Below, in pieces: positions 1 through 6,517 of a stretch of DNA of 7,181 bases (positions are counted from its first letter, which is position 1; every line of letters starts with the position of its first letter). The DNA lies in contig JAABSS010000017.1 in the NCBI GenBank assembly GCA_011390235.1, positions 1 through 7,181 on the forward strand. Reading direction: 5' to 3'. The position numbers and the translations under genes were made by a program. The notes beneath the pieces were generated by a model that worked only from the letters and a program-made list of their open reading frames with translations, did not search any database and was not told the origin of the DNA. The DNA comes from Desulfotignum sp. (lineage in GTDB: Bacteria; Desulfobacterota; Desulfobacteria; Desulfobacterales; Desulfobacteraceae).

Positions 1-255
1 GGCCGTGGACACGCACAGGGGGATCCCTTTGTAGGCTGGTCCGTAAATGCCGTCAAATGCTGTGTTGAAATGGTCGTGCACGGCCCGGGCATAGTAGGTG
101 CCCAGCTGTTTGATTTTTGCTCCTGTGTCAAACATGCCGGTGTTGATGAAATAGGGGGCGATTCTCCCGCTTTTCAGTTGGAATTCCCCGAATGTCAGGG
201 CGTTGCACTGGACAAGAAAAGTGATGAAAGATTCCTGATAGGTCATTTGGGTCAT
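1..255 (-). CDS. pyrE: Orotate phosphoribosyltransferase, N-terminal part (partial, 3' end outside window)
   Basis: The first 85 codons of PyrE, which joins orotate to PRPP to give OMP, the step after PyrD/PyrK. The frame is open to the left edge. The protein begins MTQMTYQESF and contains FGEFQLKSGRIAPYFINTG (23-40 region), the family's N-terminal orotate/PRPP contact block, and YGPAYKGIPL (71-80), a conserved loop whose lysine contacts substrate. The PRPP-binding motif and the catalytic loop would lie outside the window. The ATG at 255 has AGAGGA four bases upstream (260-265); a second in-frame ATG at 246 is too far from that site, so I prefer 255. It lies 51 bases after the pyrK stop, with no terminator-like hairpin between, so it is probably in the same operon. 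Confidence 0.93.
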   Translation of the reverse strand, partial: MTQMTYQESFITFLVQCNALTFGEFQLKSGRIAPYFINTGMFDTGAKIKQLGTYYARAVHDHFNTAFDGIYGPAYKGIPLCVSTA

Positions 256-259
256 TGGA

Positions 260-265
260 TCCTCT
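260..265 (-). promoter_or_regulatory. Ribosome binding site of pyrE
   Basis: AGAGGA four bases before the ATG at 255, in the 51-base pyrK-pyrE spacer. It favours 255 over the second in-frame ATG at 246. The rest of the spacer (256-306) shows no promoter or terminator that I can support. Confidence 0.7.
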
Positions 266-306
266 GTTTGGTTGTGTATGGTTTACCGGGTTGTTTTCCT
301 GTGATA

Positions 307-1128
307 TCACTGGCATCGCCAGGATACATATTCAGACAGGACAACCGGCTTTCCTGATTTGAGCAGGGCAGTGCAGTTGAAATCTCCCATTTTGTCCAAC
401 TGGTCCGAACTAAACACCGGGCCGTCCGTGCACACGACCTGGTCACTGCACACGCAGGCACCGCATACCCCGAACCCGCACCGCATATACCGTTCCAGAG
501 ATACCTGGCAGGGGATGCCGTGGGCTTCGCACAGGGTGAAGACCGCATGCATCATCACTTCCGGTCCGCAGGCATACACCATGTCAAAAGGCGGTTGTAC
601 CTGATCGTTCCGGCGCTGGATCTCTGCTGACAGCAGGTCGGTGACAAATCCTGCATGGCCCAGGCTGCCGTCATCTGTTGTAAAATGGCGTTTGGCTGCA
701 AACCGCTGGGGATACAGGATAAAATCCTTTGTTCTGGCCCCGTGGACAAAAAACAGGTTCGGATCCAGCCGTTCCACCAGGGGGGCTAAGGGCGCCATGC
801 CGCAGCCGCCGGCCACCACCGCTGCATGAGGAGAGGAGATGATGTCAAAACCATTGCCGAACGGTCCCCTGATACCCACCATATCCCCCGGAGACAGGGT
901 TGCAGCCCTGCGCGAAAATATCCCTTTGGCTTCAATGGTGATACCGAAGCAATCTTTTTCATGAAATGAGATGGTATAGGGCTTTTCATCCACCCCGGGA
1001 ATCCACACCATGATGAACTGGCCGGGATGAAAATCGATGGCAAAGTCAAAAAACAAGGTGGTGAAATAAAGATTGTGCACGGTTTTTCGGGCCACCTGGG
1101 CCATGACAGGTTTCTGATCGAAAATCAT
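307..1128 (-). CDS. pyrK: Dihydroorotate dehydrogenase class 1B, electron transfer subunit (FAD, [2Fe-2S])
   Basis: A 273-residue flavoprotein of the ferredoxin-reductase superfamily that moves electrons from PyrD FMN through [2Fe-2S] and FAD to NAD+. FAD-binding motif KPYTIS is at 49-54; the nucleotide-binding motif GGCGMAPLAPL is at 107-117 and CGPEVMM at 187-193. The C-terminal cluster motif has Cys217-x4-Cys222-x2-Cys225-x7-Cys233 followed by DGPVF, the PyrK signature that separates it from NqrF, whose cluster is N-terminal. The gap before the fourth cysteine is shorter than in the Lactococcus enzyme, and Cys227 is an additional cysteine. The ATG shares an ATGA with the pyrD stop; AGGA lies ten bases upstream. 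A second ATG at codon 9 lacks a ribosome binding site. Order here is pyrD then pyrK, the reverse of the Bacillus pyrKD order. Confidence 0.95.
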   Translation of the reverse strand: MIFDQKPVMAQVARKTVHNLYFTTLFFDFAIDFHPGQFIMVWIPGVDEKPYTISFHEKDCFGITIEAKGIFSRRAATLSPGDMVGIRGPFGNGFDIISSPHAAVVAGGCGMAPLAPLVERLDPNLFFVHGARTKDFILYPQRFAAKRHFTTDDGSLGHAGFVTDLLSAEIQRRNDQVQPPFDMVYACGPEVMMHAVFTLCEAHGIPCQVSLERYMRCGFGVCGACVCSDQVVCTDGPVFSSDQLDKMGDFNCTALLKSGKPVVLSEYVSWRCQ

Positions 1129-2108
1129 GGGGTGTTTTTCCTGTATTGGCTGGAAGGGTCTTTTGCAATGGAAACCGGATCATGGGTGATTGTTCCGGTC
1201 GGTTTTCCGGCTGAATGGTGGGCCGCACCGATAACCGCATCCCGGGTGGTGTGGTGGGCAGCCAGCCAGTCGTTGAGTTCCCGGTTCACCATGTCAAACA
1301 CCTGGATTCCCCGGTACCGCACTGCAGATCCCATGCCCACAAGAGTGGCACCGGCCATAAACATTTCCACGGCATCTTCACCGGTGGTGATACCGCCCAC
1401 ACCGATGATGGGTATGGACACGGCCCTGAAGATATCATACACGCACCGCACGGCAATGGGTTTGATCATGGGGCCGGAAAGGCCGCCTTTTTTGAATGCC
1501 AGGACCGGCATTTTGGTTTCAATGTCTATGACCATACCAGGGCCGGCGGTGTTGACTGCGCAAATGGCATCAGCTCCGGCATCTTCACATGCTTTGGCAA
1601 TGCGGCCGATATCCGGGGCCGCCGGGGTGAGCTTGGCGATCAACGGTACATCAATCACCTTTTTCACCGCTGCTGTTACAGCATGGGCCGCTTTCTCATC
1701 CACTCCGAACAGCATGCCGTGGTGATCGGAATTGGGGCAGGAAATATTTATTTCAATAAAATCGGGTCCCTGGTCCGATACAAACCGGGCCACTTCAACA
1801 AACTCGTTCACTGATCCGCCGTAAATGCTGGCATTAAGGGGGAAATCCCGGTCCGCCAGGGCCTGCCATTCCCCATCCATGCGGTCATACCCGGGGGAGG
1901 GCAGGCCCACGGCATTGATCATGCCGCATCCTAAGTCAATTACCGTGGGATTTTTGTGGCCGTCCCTGGGGGCCGGTCCAATGGATTTCATGGTCACAAG
2001 CCCACAGCCGGCCTTGTGTACCCGGGTAAGGATATCACAGCTGTTGCCCAGGATGCCCGAGGCAAGGACCAGGGGATTTTTCAATTGTTTTCCCAGAAAC
2101 GAAATCAT
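1125..2108 (-). CDS. pyrD: Dihydroorotate dehydrogenase, class 1B catalytic subunit
   Basis: A 327-residue FMN-dependent TIM-barrel enzyme that oxidises dihydroorotate to orotate, the fourth step of UMP synthesis, in the cytoplasm. Visible motifs: NPLVLASGILG near the N-terminus (11-21); NISCPN at 121-126, whose Cys124 is the class 1 catalytic base (class 2 enzymes use Ser); NTAGPGMVIDIET (186-198) and GGLSGPMIKP (208-217), typical of class 1B; and IGVGGI with AGATLVGMGSA (235-262) for FMN phosphate. Class 1B needs the PyrK partner, which is encoded next. The tail after about residue 300 is roughly 27 residues longer than I expect for the family, is low in hydrophobic residues and has no recognised motif. 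The ATG is six bases after the nqrF stop with no clear ribosome binding site, so translation is probably coupled to nqrF. The end overlaps pyrK by ATGA. Confidence 0.96.
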   Translation of the reverse strand: MISFLGKQLKNPLVLASGILGNSCDILTRVHKAGCGLVTMKSIGPAPRDGHKNPTVIDLGCGMINAVGLPSPGYDRMDGEWQALADRDFPLNASIYGGSVNEFVEVARFVSDQGPDFIEINISCPNSDHHGMLFGVDEKAAHAVTAAVKKVIDVPLIAKLTPAAPDIGRIAKACEDAGADAICAVNTAGPGMVIDIETKMPVLAFKKGGLSGPMIKPIAVRCVYDIFRAVSIPIIGVGGITTGEDAVEMFMAGATLVGMGSAVRYRGIQVFDMVNRELNDWLAAHHTTRDAVIGAAHHSAGKPTGTITHDPVSIAKDPSSQYRKNTP

Positions 2109-2114
2109 ATTATT

Positions 2115-3329
2115 TTAACTGAACTTGTCATAAAAAATCATGTCATCTTCCACTCCCAGTTCATAAAGGGAGTCAATGACCGCATCGATCATTGGCGGGG
2201 GACCGCACAGGTAATATTCAATTTCTGTGGGATCTTCATGGTCATTAAGATAGGAATTGATCAAATGGGTGTGGACAAACCCGGTGAGTCCGGTCCAGTT
2301 GTCCTCTTTTTCCGGGCTGGAAAGGGCCACATGATAGGTGAAATTGTCGTACCGTTTTGCCATTTCCGTGAACTCTTCATGATAAAACATCTCTTTGACA
2401 GACCGTGCCCCGTACCAGAAGGAAATTTTGCGGTTGCTGTTGATGCCTTTCAGCTGGTGGAGAATATGGCTGCGCAACGGGGCCATGCCGGCGCCTCCGC
2501 CGATAAAGCACATTTCTTTTTCCGTGTCTTTGGCCATGAACTCGCCATAGGGCCCGGAGATCTTGACCTCGTCTCCGGGTTTGAGCCCGAACACAAAAGA
2601 AGAGCCGAATCCCGGAGGTATGCCTTCGGTGCCCGGAGGCGGGGTGGCAATGCGGATATTGAGTTTGATGATATCTTTTTCATGCGGTGCATTGGCCATG
2701 GAATAGGCCCGAAATCCCGGCTTGATCCCTTTGGCTGCCAAATCGAACAGATTGTATTTTTTCCATTCACTCACATACTTGCTGTCAATGTGAAAATCCT
2801 TGAAAGTCAGTTCATATTCAGGCACATCGATCTGGATATAGGCGCCCGCTTCAAACGCAATGGGTTCTTCAGGTTCCAGCACCAGCTCCTTGATAAAGGT
2901 GGAAACATTGTCATTGGACACCACGGTGGCATTTACTTTTTTTATGCTGAAAATAGACTCCGGCACCTGGATGGCCATATCCTGCTTGACCTTGAGCTGG
3001 CAGGACAGCCGGATATTTTCCAGTTTTTCTTTTCTGGACAAATGGGCCAGTTCCGTGGGCAGAATGGCACCGCCCCCATCGTTTACCTTGCATTTGCACA
3101 TGGCGCAGGATCCGGAACCGCCGCAGGCGGATGGCAGAAAAATTTCATTTTGTGCCAGGGCGGACAACAATGTGGGGTTGCCGGAAACCGTGAGGGCATC
3201 GTCTTTGCTGTCGTTTATGGTAATGGTATGGCTGCCCTGGGTGGTGACTTTGGCTTCCACAAATAAAAGTACAAACACAAGGATAATGATCACGCCGGAA
3301 AATATCAACAAACTGAGAAGGTAAATCAC
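2115..3329 (-). CDS. nqrF: Na+-NQR subunit F, NADH dehydrogenase subunit with FAD and [2Fe-2S]
   Basis: A 404-residue electron-input subunit; Vibrio NqrF is 408. Domain order: one N-terminal membrane helix (about 3-24); a plant-type ferredoxin domain with ligands Cys69-x5-Cys75-x2-Cys78 and Cys110 (Vibrio 70, 76, 79, 111); an FAD-binding domain with RAYSMAN at 207-213; and an NADH-binding domain with GGGAGMAPLRSHI at 277-289, WYGARS at 305-310 and CGPPPM at 375-380. It oxidises NADH in the cytoplasm and passes electrons through FAD and the [2Fe-2S] cluster to the NqrD/NqrE iron site. Its presence, with no rnfB, classes the operon as NQR rather than Rnf. The start codon is GTG at 3329, supported by AAGGAG six bases upstream. 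Cys80 is an additional cysteine beside the cluster. The TAA at 2115-2117 is six bases before pyrD. Confidence 0.98.
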   Translation of the reverse strand: MIYLLSLLIFSGVIIILVFVLLFVEAKVTTQGSHTITINDSKDDALTVSGNPTLLSALAQNEIFLPSACGGSGSCAMCKCKVNDGGGAILPTELAHLSRKEKLENIRLSCQLKVKQDMAIQVPESIFSIKKVNATVVSNDNVSTFIKELVLEPEEPIAFEAGAYIQIDVPEYELTFKDFHIDSKYVSEWKKYNLFDLAAKGIKPGFRAYSMANAPHEKDIIKLNIRIATPPPGTEGIPPGFGSSFVFGLKPGDEVKISGPYGEFMAKDTEKEMCFIGGGAGMAPLRSHILHQLKGINSNRKISFWYGARSVKEMFYHEEFTEMAKRYDNFTYHVALSSPEKEDNWTGLTGFVHTHLINSYLNDHEDPTEIEYYLCGPPPMIDAVIDSLYELGVEDDMIFYDKFS

Positions 3330-3335
3330 TGCATG

Positions 3336-3341
3336 CTCCTT
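3336..3341 (-). promoter_or_regulatory. Ribosome binding site of nqrF (supports a GTG start)
   Basis: AAGGAG on the coding strand, six bases before GTG at 3329. No in-frame ATG lies between this site and the membrane anchor of NqrF, so this site decides the start. An ATG between the two is out of frame and stops after two codons. Confidence 0.85.
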
Positions 3342-3347
3342 GTTATG

Positions 3348-3956
3348 CTAGAGGGTGATTCCTGAAAACATCATAAAGGTCATGGCCATGAGCCCGGCTA
3401 TGATCATAATGAAACCAAACCCGTCCAGCCCGGCCGGCACATCTGCATACCGGACTTTTTTGCGAATGGCGGCCATGGACACGATGGCCAGCATCCACCC
3501 GGTACCGGACCCGGCCCCGAACACCACAGACTCGATGAATGTGTGGTTGCGCTCCACCATGAACAAGGATGTTCCTAAAATAGCGCAGTTTACGGCAATC
3601 AGGGGCAAAAATACCCCCAGGCTGACATACAGCAGCGGCGAATACCGGTCAATGACCATTTCAACCGCCTGGACAATGGCCGCAATGACCGCAATAAAGG
3701 TAATGAATTTTAAAAAACTCAAATCCATCTCCGGAAATCCGGCCCAGGCAAGGGCCCCGGGTGCCAGCATCCCATGGTAGATGAGCCAGTTCACAGGACT
3801 GGTCACGGTGAGCACAAAAATAACGGCAAATCCCAGCCCTGTGGCGGTTTCAATGGTTTTGGATACAGCAATGAACGAACATATGCCCAAAAAATAGGCC
3901 AGCAGGATATTGCCGATGAACACGGAATTGACAAACAGACTCAGCAGATCGCCCAT
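3348..3956 (-). CDS. nqrE: Na+-NQR subunit E, membrane subunit
   Basis: A 202-residue six-helix membrane protein homologous to NqrD with inverted topology. Cys26 (FLGICSF) and Cys124 (VNCAILG) correspond to the Vibrio ligands Cys26 and Cys120 of the iron centre shared with NqrD. Glu99 in QAVEMVIDR corresponds to Vibrio Glu95, one of the acidic residues implicated in Na+ transport. [13 protein letters not shown] (147-159) and ADVPAGLDG (171-179) are family signatures. It is four residues longer than the Vibrio protein because of a longer loop at about 61-77, and the usual FIEN near the start reads FIGN (Gly15). The start is well supported: AAGGAG at 3962-3967, five bases before the ATG, overlapping the nqrD stop as TAAGGAG. 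It ends with TAG, 18 bases before nqrF. Confidence 0.97.
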   Translation of the reverse strand: MGDLLSLFVNSVFIGNILLAYFLGICSFIAVSKTIETATGLGFAVIFVLTVTSPVNWLIYHGMLAPGALAWAGFPEMDLSFLKFITFIAVIAAIVQAVEMVIDRYSPLLYVSLGVFLPLIAVNCAILGTSLFMVERNHTFIESVVFGAGSGTGWMLAIVSMAAIRKKVRYADVPAGLDGFGFIMIIAGLMAMTFMMFSGITL

Positions 3957-3961
3957 GGCAG

Positions 3962-3967
3962 CTCCTT
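3962..3967 (-). promoter_or_regulatory. Ribosome binding site of nqrE, overlapping the nqrD stop codon
   Basis: AAGGAG five bases before the nqrE ATG. It reads TAAGGAG together with the nqrD stop, so ribosomes ending nqrD are positioned to start nqrE. Confidence 0.85.
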
Positions 3968-4598
3968 ATTTTTTTTCATGGGATACGCCGGGCAGGCTGT
4001 TTTTCAGCCAGACCAGCAGCCCGATAATGAAAAATGCCCCCGGTGCCAGCACCATGATGCCCATATCCTGGAATCCCATATCGTATAAAAACCGGGGGAT
4101 AACGGGAAATCCAAAAAACTGCCCGGACCCCAGCAGTTCGCGCAAAAACGCCACAGCCAGCAGGATTATGCTGTATCCAAGGCCGTTGGCCATACCGTCC
4201 ACAAAGGAATCTGTCGGGTTGTTTGCCATGGCAAAAGCCTCGGCCCTGCCCAGAATAATGCAGTTGGTGATGATCAGGCCCACAAAAATGGACAATTGTT
4301 TGGATATGTCATACAAAAAGGCTTTGAGTATCTGGTCGGTGATGATCACCAGGGAAGCGATGACCGTCAGTTCCACAATGATCCGGATATTGGAGGGGAT
4401 CCAGCGGCGTAAAGATGAGATGATCAGGCCGGAAAACCCGGCCACCAGGGTCAAAGCAATGCTCATGACCACGGCGGTGGACATTTTGACGGTGACCGCC
4501 AGGGCCGAACAGATGCCCAGTACCTGGTAGGCTACAGGATTCTCTCTCCAGATCCCCTTGATCAAGATTTCCTTGTAATGGGACAGATCGGTGTGCAT
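3966..4598 (-). CDS. nqrD: Na+-NQR subunit D, membrane subunit
   Basis: A 210-residue six-helix membrane protein. With NqrE it forms the core that holds an iron centre between the two subunits. From the chosen start, Cys30 (GICSALA) and Cys113 (TNCIILGRAEAFAM) match the iron ligands Vibrio Cys29 and Cys112, and Asp134 (FVDGMANGLGY) matches Asp133. The central block LYDISKQLS-FVGLI-TNC is almost invariant in NqrD and separates it from its relative RnfE. An in-frame ATG at 4616 would add six residues (MNKDIC), but it has no ribosome binding site. The ATG at 4598 has AAGGA seven bases upstream and gives exactly the Vibrio length, so I chose it. The ribosome binding site overlaps the nqrC stop (TAAGGA), which suggests coupling. 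Residual doubt concerns only the start. Confidence 0.95.
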   Translation of the reverse strand: MHTDLSHYKEILIKGIWRENPVAYQVLGICSALAVTVKMSTAVVMSIALTLVAGFSGLIISSLRRWIPSNIRIIVELTVIASLVIITDQILKAFLYDISKQLSIFVGLIITNCIILGRAEAFAMANNPTDSFVDGMANGLGYSIILLAVAFLRELLGSGQFFGFPVIPRFLYDMGFQDMGIMVLAPGAFFIIGLLVWLKNSLPGVSHEKK

Positions 4599-4605
4599 AC
4601 AAATA

Positions 4606-4610
4606 TCCTT
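4606..4610 (-). promoter_or_regulatory. Ribosome binding site of nqrD, overlapping the nqrC stop codon
   Basis: AAGGA seven bases before the ATG at 4598 and inside the extended reading frame that begins at 4616. It reads TAAGGA with the nqrC stop, the same arrangement as at nqrD/nqrE. It favours 4598 over 4616 as the nqrD start. Confidence 0.75.
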
Positions 4611-5352
4611 ATTCATCCAATATGGTTTCTACATGTGTCTGGCTTTTTTCTCTCTGACGAAAAATAATGGAAACCGGTTCATATTTTGTCAGGGTTTCCT
4701 CCAGTCCTTCGCTCAGGTATCTGCCGGTGAGGGTGGCACCGGATATGCCGTCCACATAGTGGTCCTGAAGTTTATCGGGCAGGTTTTCCACCTTGCCCTT
4801 GGCAATACCAACGGAAACCAGCTGGTTGCTGGCATTCAGAATTTTTTTGCCCTTGAAATTTTCCTGGAACCAGTTGCTTTCAATCTCTCCGCCCAGGCCC
4901 GGGGTTTCTGAATGGCTGTATATGGAAAATCCTGCAACCGTTTCTCCGTCCTGTTCAAAAGCCATGTATCCATGGATCTTGCCCCACAGCCCCCTGGTAC
5001 TGATGGGAACAATATACCCCTGCACCTTCTGGTCTGTGTGAATCAGGTACAGCTGCAGGCTGCTGCCGGTGGGAGCTTCCATGATCCGGCCCCGTGAATC
5101 CACATGGACCTCCCGGATATGGGTATCATAAATCTGTTTAATGTCTTCAGGCGTGGGCTTTTTGTCTTCCGGCACCAGGCCGGCAGCTTCCAGCAGATTG
5201 GTCTTTTTGTCCAGGGCCATGTTTTCCAGCTGCCGTTCCTTGAGCATGGTGGCGGCGGCGGTGATCAGCACACCGAATACCAGGGCGGTGCCAAGGGCAA
5301 ACATGACCACATATATCCGGCTTTTTTTAAATGATTTTTTTTTGTCAGACAT
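4609..5352 (-). CDS. nqrC: Na+-NQR subunit C, FMN-carrying periplasmic subunit
   Basis: A 247-residue protein with a basic N-terminus (seven Lys in the first ten residues or so), one membrane anchor at about 13-36, and a soluble FMN-binding domain outside the membrane. The FMN attachment motif DGISGATLT is at residues 201-209; Thr207 should hold FMN by phosphoester bond after ApbE modification (Vibrio Thr225). The family signature ETPGLGGEI is at 149-157 and GLWGKIHGY at 121-129. In the pump it takes electrons from the NqrD/NqrE iron site and passes them to the NqrB FMN. Length is close to the Vibrio protein (about 257). The ATG lies inside the end of nqrB (8-base overlap) and is preceded by AGAGGA at 5359-5364 with 6 bases spacing, so the start is well supported. 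Codons 4-6 form an uninterrupted A9 run on the coding strand. Confidence 0.97.
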   Translation of the reverse strand: MSDKKKSFKKSRIYVVMFALGTALVFGVLITAAATMLKERQLENMALDKKTNLLEAAGLVPEDKKPTPEDIKQIYDTHIREVHVDSRGRIMEAPTGSSLQLYLIHTDQKVQGYIVPISTRGLWGKIHGYMAFEQDGETVAGFSIYSHSETPGLGGEIESNWFQENFKGKKILNASNQLVSVGIAKGKVENLPDKLQDHYVDGISGATLTGRYLSEGLEETLTKYEPVSIIFRQREKSQTHVETILDE

Positions 5353-6505
5353 TGGGTATCCTCTTTGAAATTCTGTGTTTCATGACCAGGTGGTCCATAA
5401 GAGGGGCAAATACGTTCATGAACAGAATGGCCAGCATCACACCTTCGGCAAAAGCCGGATTGGCCACCCGGAGAATCACGGTGAGAAACCCGATGAGAAA
5501 CCCGTAAATCCACCGGCCAGGGTCGGTGCCGGGTGCTGATACCGGGTCTGTGGCCATAAAGGAAATACCGAATAAAAATCCGCCGGCACACAGATGATAC
5601 AGGGGGCCGGCATCAGCCCAGGTGCCTTTGGTACCGGGCAGAAAATAAAACAGGATTGCAGTGATGGCAAGGCCGGCAATGCCGCCCAGAATGATCCGAT
5701 AATTGCCGATGCGGGTGACCATGAGAAACACTGCCCCGATCAGACAGCACAGGGCCGAGGTCTCTCCGATGCTGCCCGGGACAAATCCGAAAAACAGGTT
5801 GGACAGGGAAAATCCCTGGTCCGACAGGGTTGAAAACAGGCTGGATCCGCCTTCTGCGTTTACTGCCAACGCGGTTGCACCGGTGATGCCGTCCACTGCA
5901 TCTGCACCTGCCACCCAGATGTTGCCGGACATGGTTACCGGATAGGAGAAAAATACAAATGCCCTGGCTGTCAATGCCGGGTTCAGAATGTTTCTGCCGG
6001 TGCCGCCGAAAATTTCCTTGCCGATGACCACGCCAAAGGAGATTCCCATTGCCACCTGCCACAAAGGAATGGTGGGGGGCAGGGTCAGGGGAAACAGCAG
6101 TCCTGTAACCAGAAATCCCTCACTGATGGGATGGCGCCGGATGGCGGCGAACAAAATCTCCCAGAAAAACCCCACTGCGTAAGATACGATAATAATGGGC
6201 AGCACCACCCAGGCACCGGATAAAAATGCGCTCCAGAACCCCAATGTCTCTCCCCTGGCCAGACCGGACTGATATCCGGTATTGTATATCCCGAAAAACA
6301 GCACCGGCAGCAGGGAGATTATCACAAAACTCATATACCGTTTCAGGTCCAGGTGGTCACGAATGAAGGGCCCTTGTTTGTTTTTCGGAGAAGGCAGAAA
6401 AAAAAAGGTTTTGGTGGCATCGAACAAAGGTGCCAGTTTGGCAAATTTTCCGGCATCACTGAAGTCATATTCCAGCAGCGCAAATATTTTTTTTAAGGGA
6501 TTCAT
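5345..6505 (-). CDS. nqrB: Na+-NQR subunit B, membrane subunit with covalent FMN
   Basis: A 386-residue integral membrane protein with about nine or ten hydrophobic segments from residue 57 onward and a soluble N-terminal stretch that opens MNPLKKIF, like other NqrB. It carries covalent FMN and riboflavin in the Na+-NQR complex and delivers electrons to quinone. The flavinylation motif DGITGATAL is at residues 205-213, so FMN is expected on Thr211 (equivalent to Vibrio Thr236), attached by ApbE, which is not in this window. The family block RNILNPALTARAF is at 171-183 and FMATDPVSA at 316-324. Glu116 in GFFWE and Asp371 near the end align with acidic residues implicated in Na+ uptake (Vibrio Glu144 and Asp397, by recalled alignment). 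It is shorter than the Vibrio protein (about 415), mostly through a shorter loop around residues 76-100. Phe113 replaces a glycine of the quinone site. The nearest AAGGA is 15 bases from the ATG, so initiation probably depends on coupling to nqrA. The stop overlaps nqrC by 8 bases. Confidence 0.97.
   Translation of the reverse strand: MNPLKKIFALLEYDFSDAGKFAKLAPLFDATKTFFFLPSPKNKQGPFIRDHLDLKRYMSFVIISLLPVLFFGIYNTGYQSGLARGETLGFWSAFLSGAWVVLPIIIVSYAVGFFWEILFAAIRRHPISEGFLVTGLLFPLTLPPTIPLWQVAMGISFGVVIGKEIFGGTGRNILNPALTARAFVFFSYPVTMSGNIWVAGADAVDGITGATALAVNAEGGSSLFSTLSDQGFSLSNLFFGFVPGSIGETSALCCLIGAVFLMVTRIGNYRIILGGIAGLAITAILFYFLPGTKGTWADAGPLYHLCAGGFLFGISFMATDPVSAPGTDPGRWIYGFLIGFLTVILRVANPAFAEGVMLAILFMNVFAPLMDHLVMKHRISKRIPNV
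5359..5364 (-). promoter_or_regulatory. Ribosome binding site of nqrC, inside the end of nqrB
   Basis: AGAGGA six bases before the nqrC ATG at 5352, lying within the last codons of nqrB. It supports the 8-base overlap of the two genes. Confidence 0.8.
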
Positions 6506-6517
6506 GATATTGTATCG

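Noticed and set aside
301..310. Perfect 10-base palindrome GTGATATCAC overlapping the pyrK stop
   Set aside because: Too short and without a following T tract for a terminator. It does not extend beyond ten bases, so it is compatible with chance.
1027..1814. Long plus-strand open frames opposite pyrD
   Set aside because: Shadows of pyrD with no recognisable domain, and the coding signal is clearly on the minus strand.
1956..3266. A 436-codon open frame on the plus strand, antisense to nqrF and the nqrF-pyrD junction
   Set aside because: It lies wholly opposite a clearly real gene, shows no family motif, and is explained by the third-position codon bias of nqrF leaving few stops in the opposite frame.
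3330..3347. Two-codon reading frame (ATG CAG TGA) between the nqrF ribosome binding site and GTG start
   Set aside because: It arises by chance within the spacer. The GTG has the better spacing and the correct frame.
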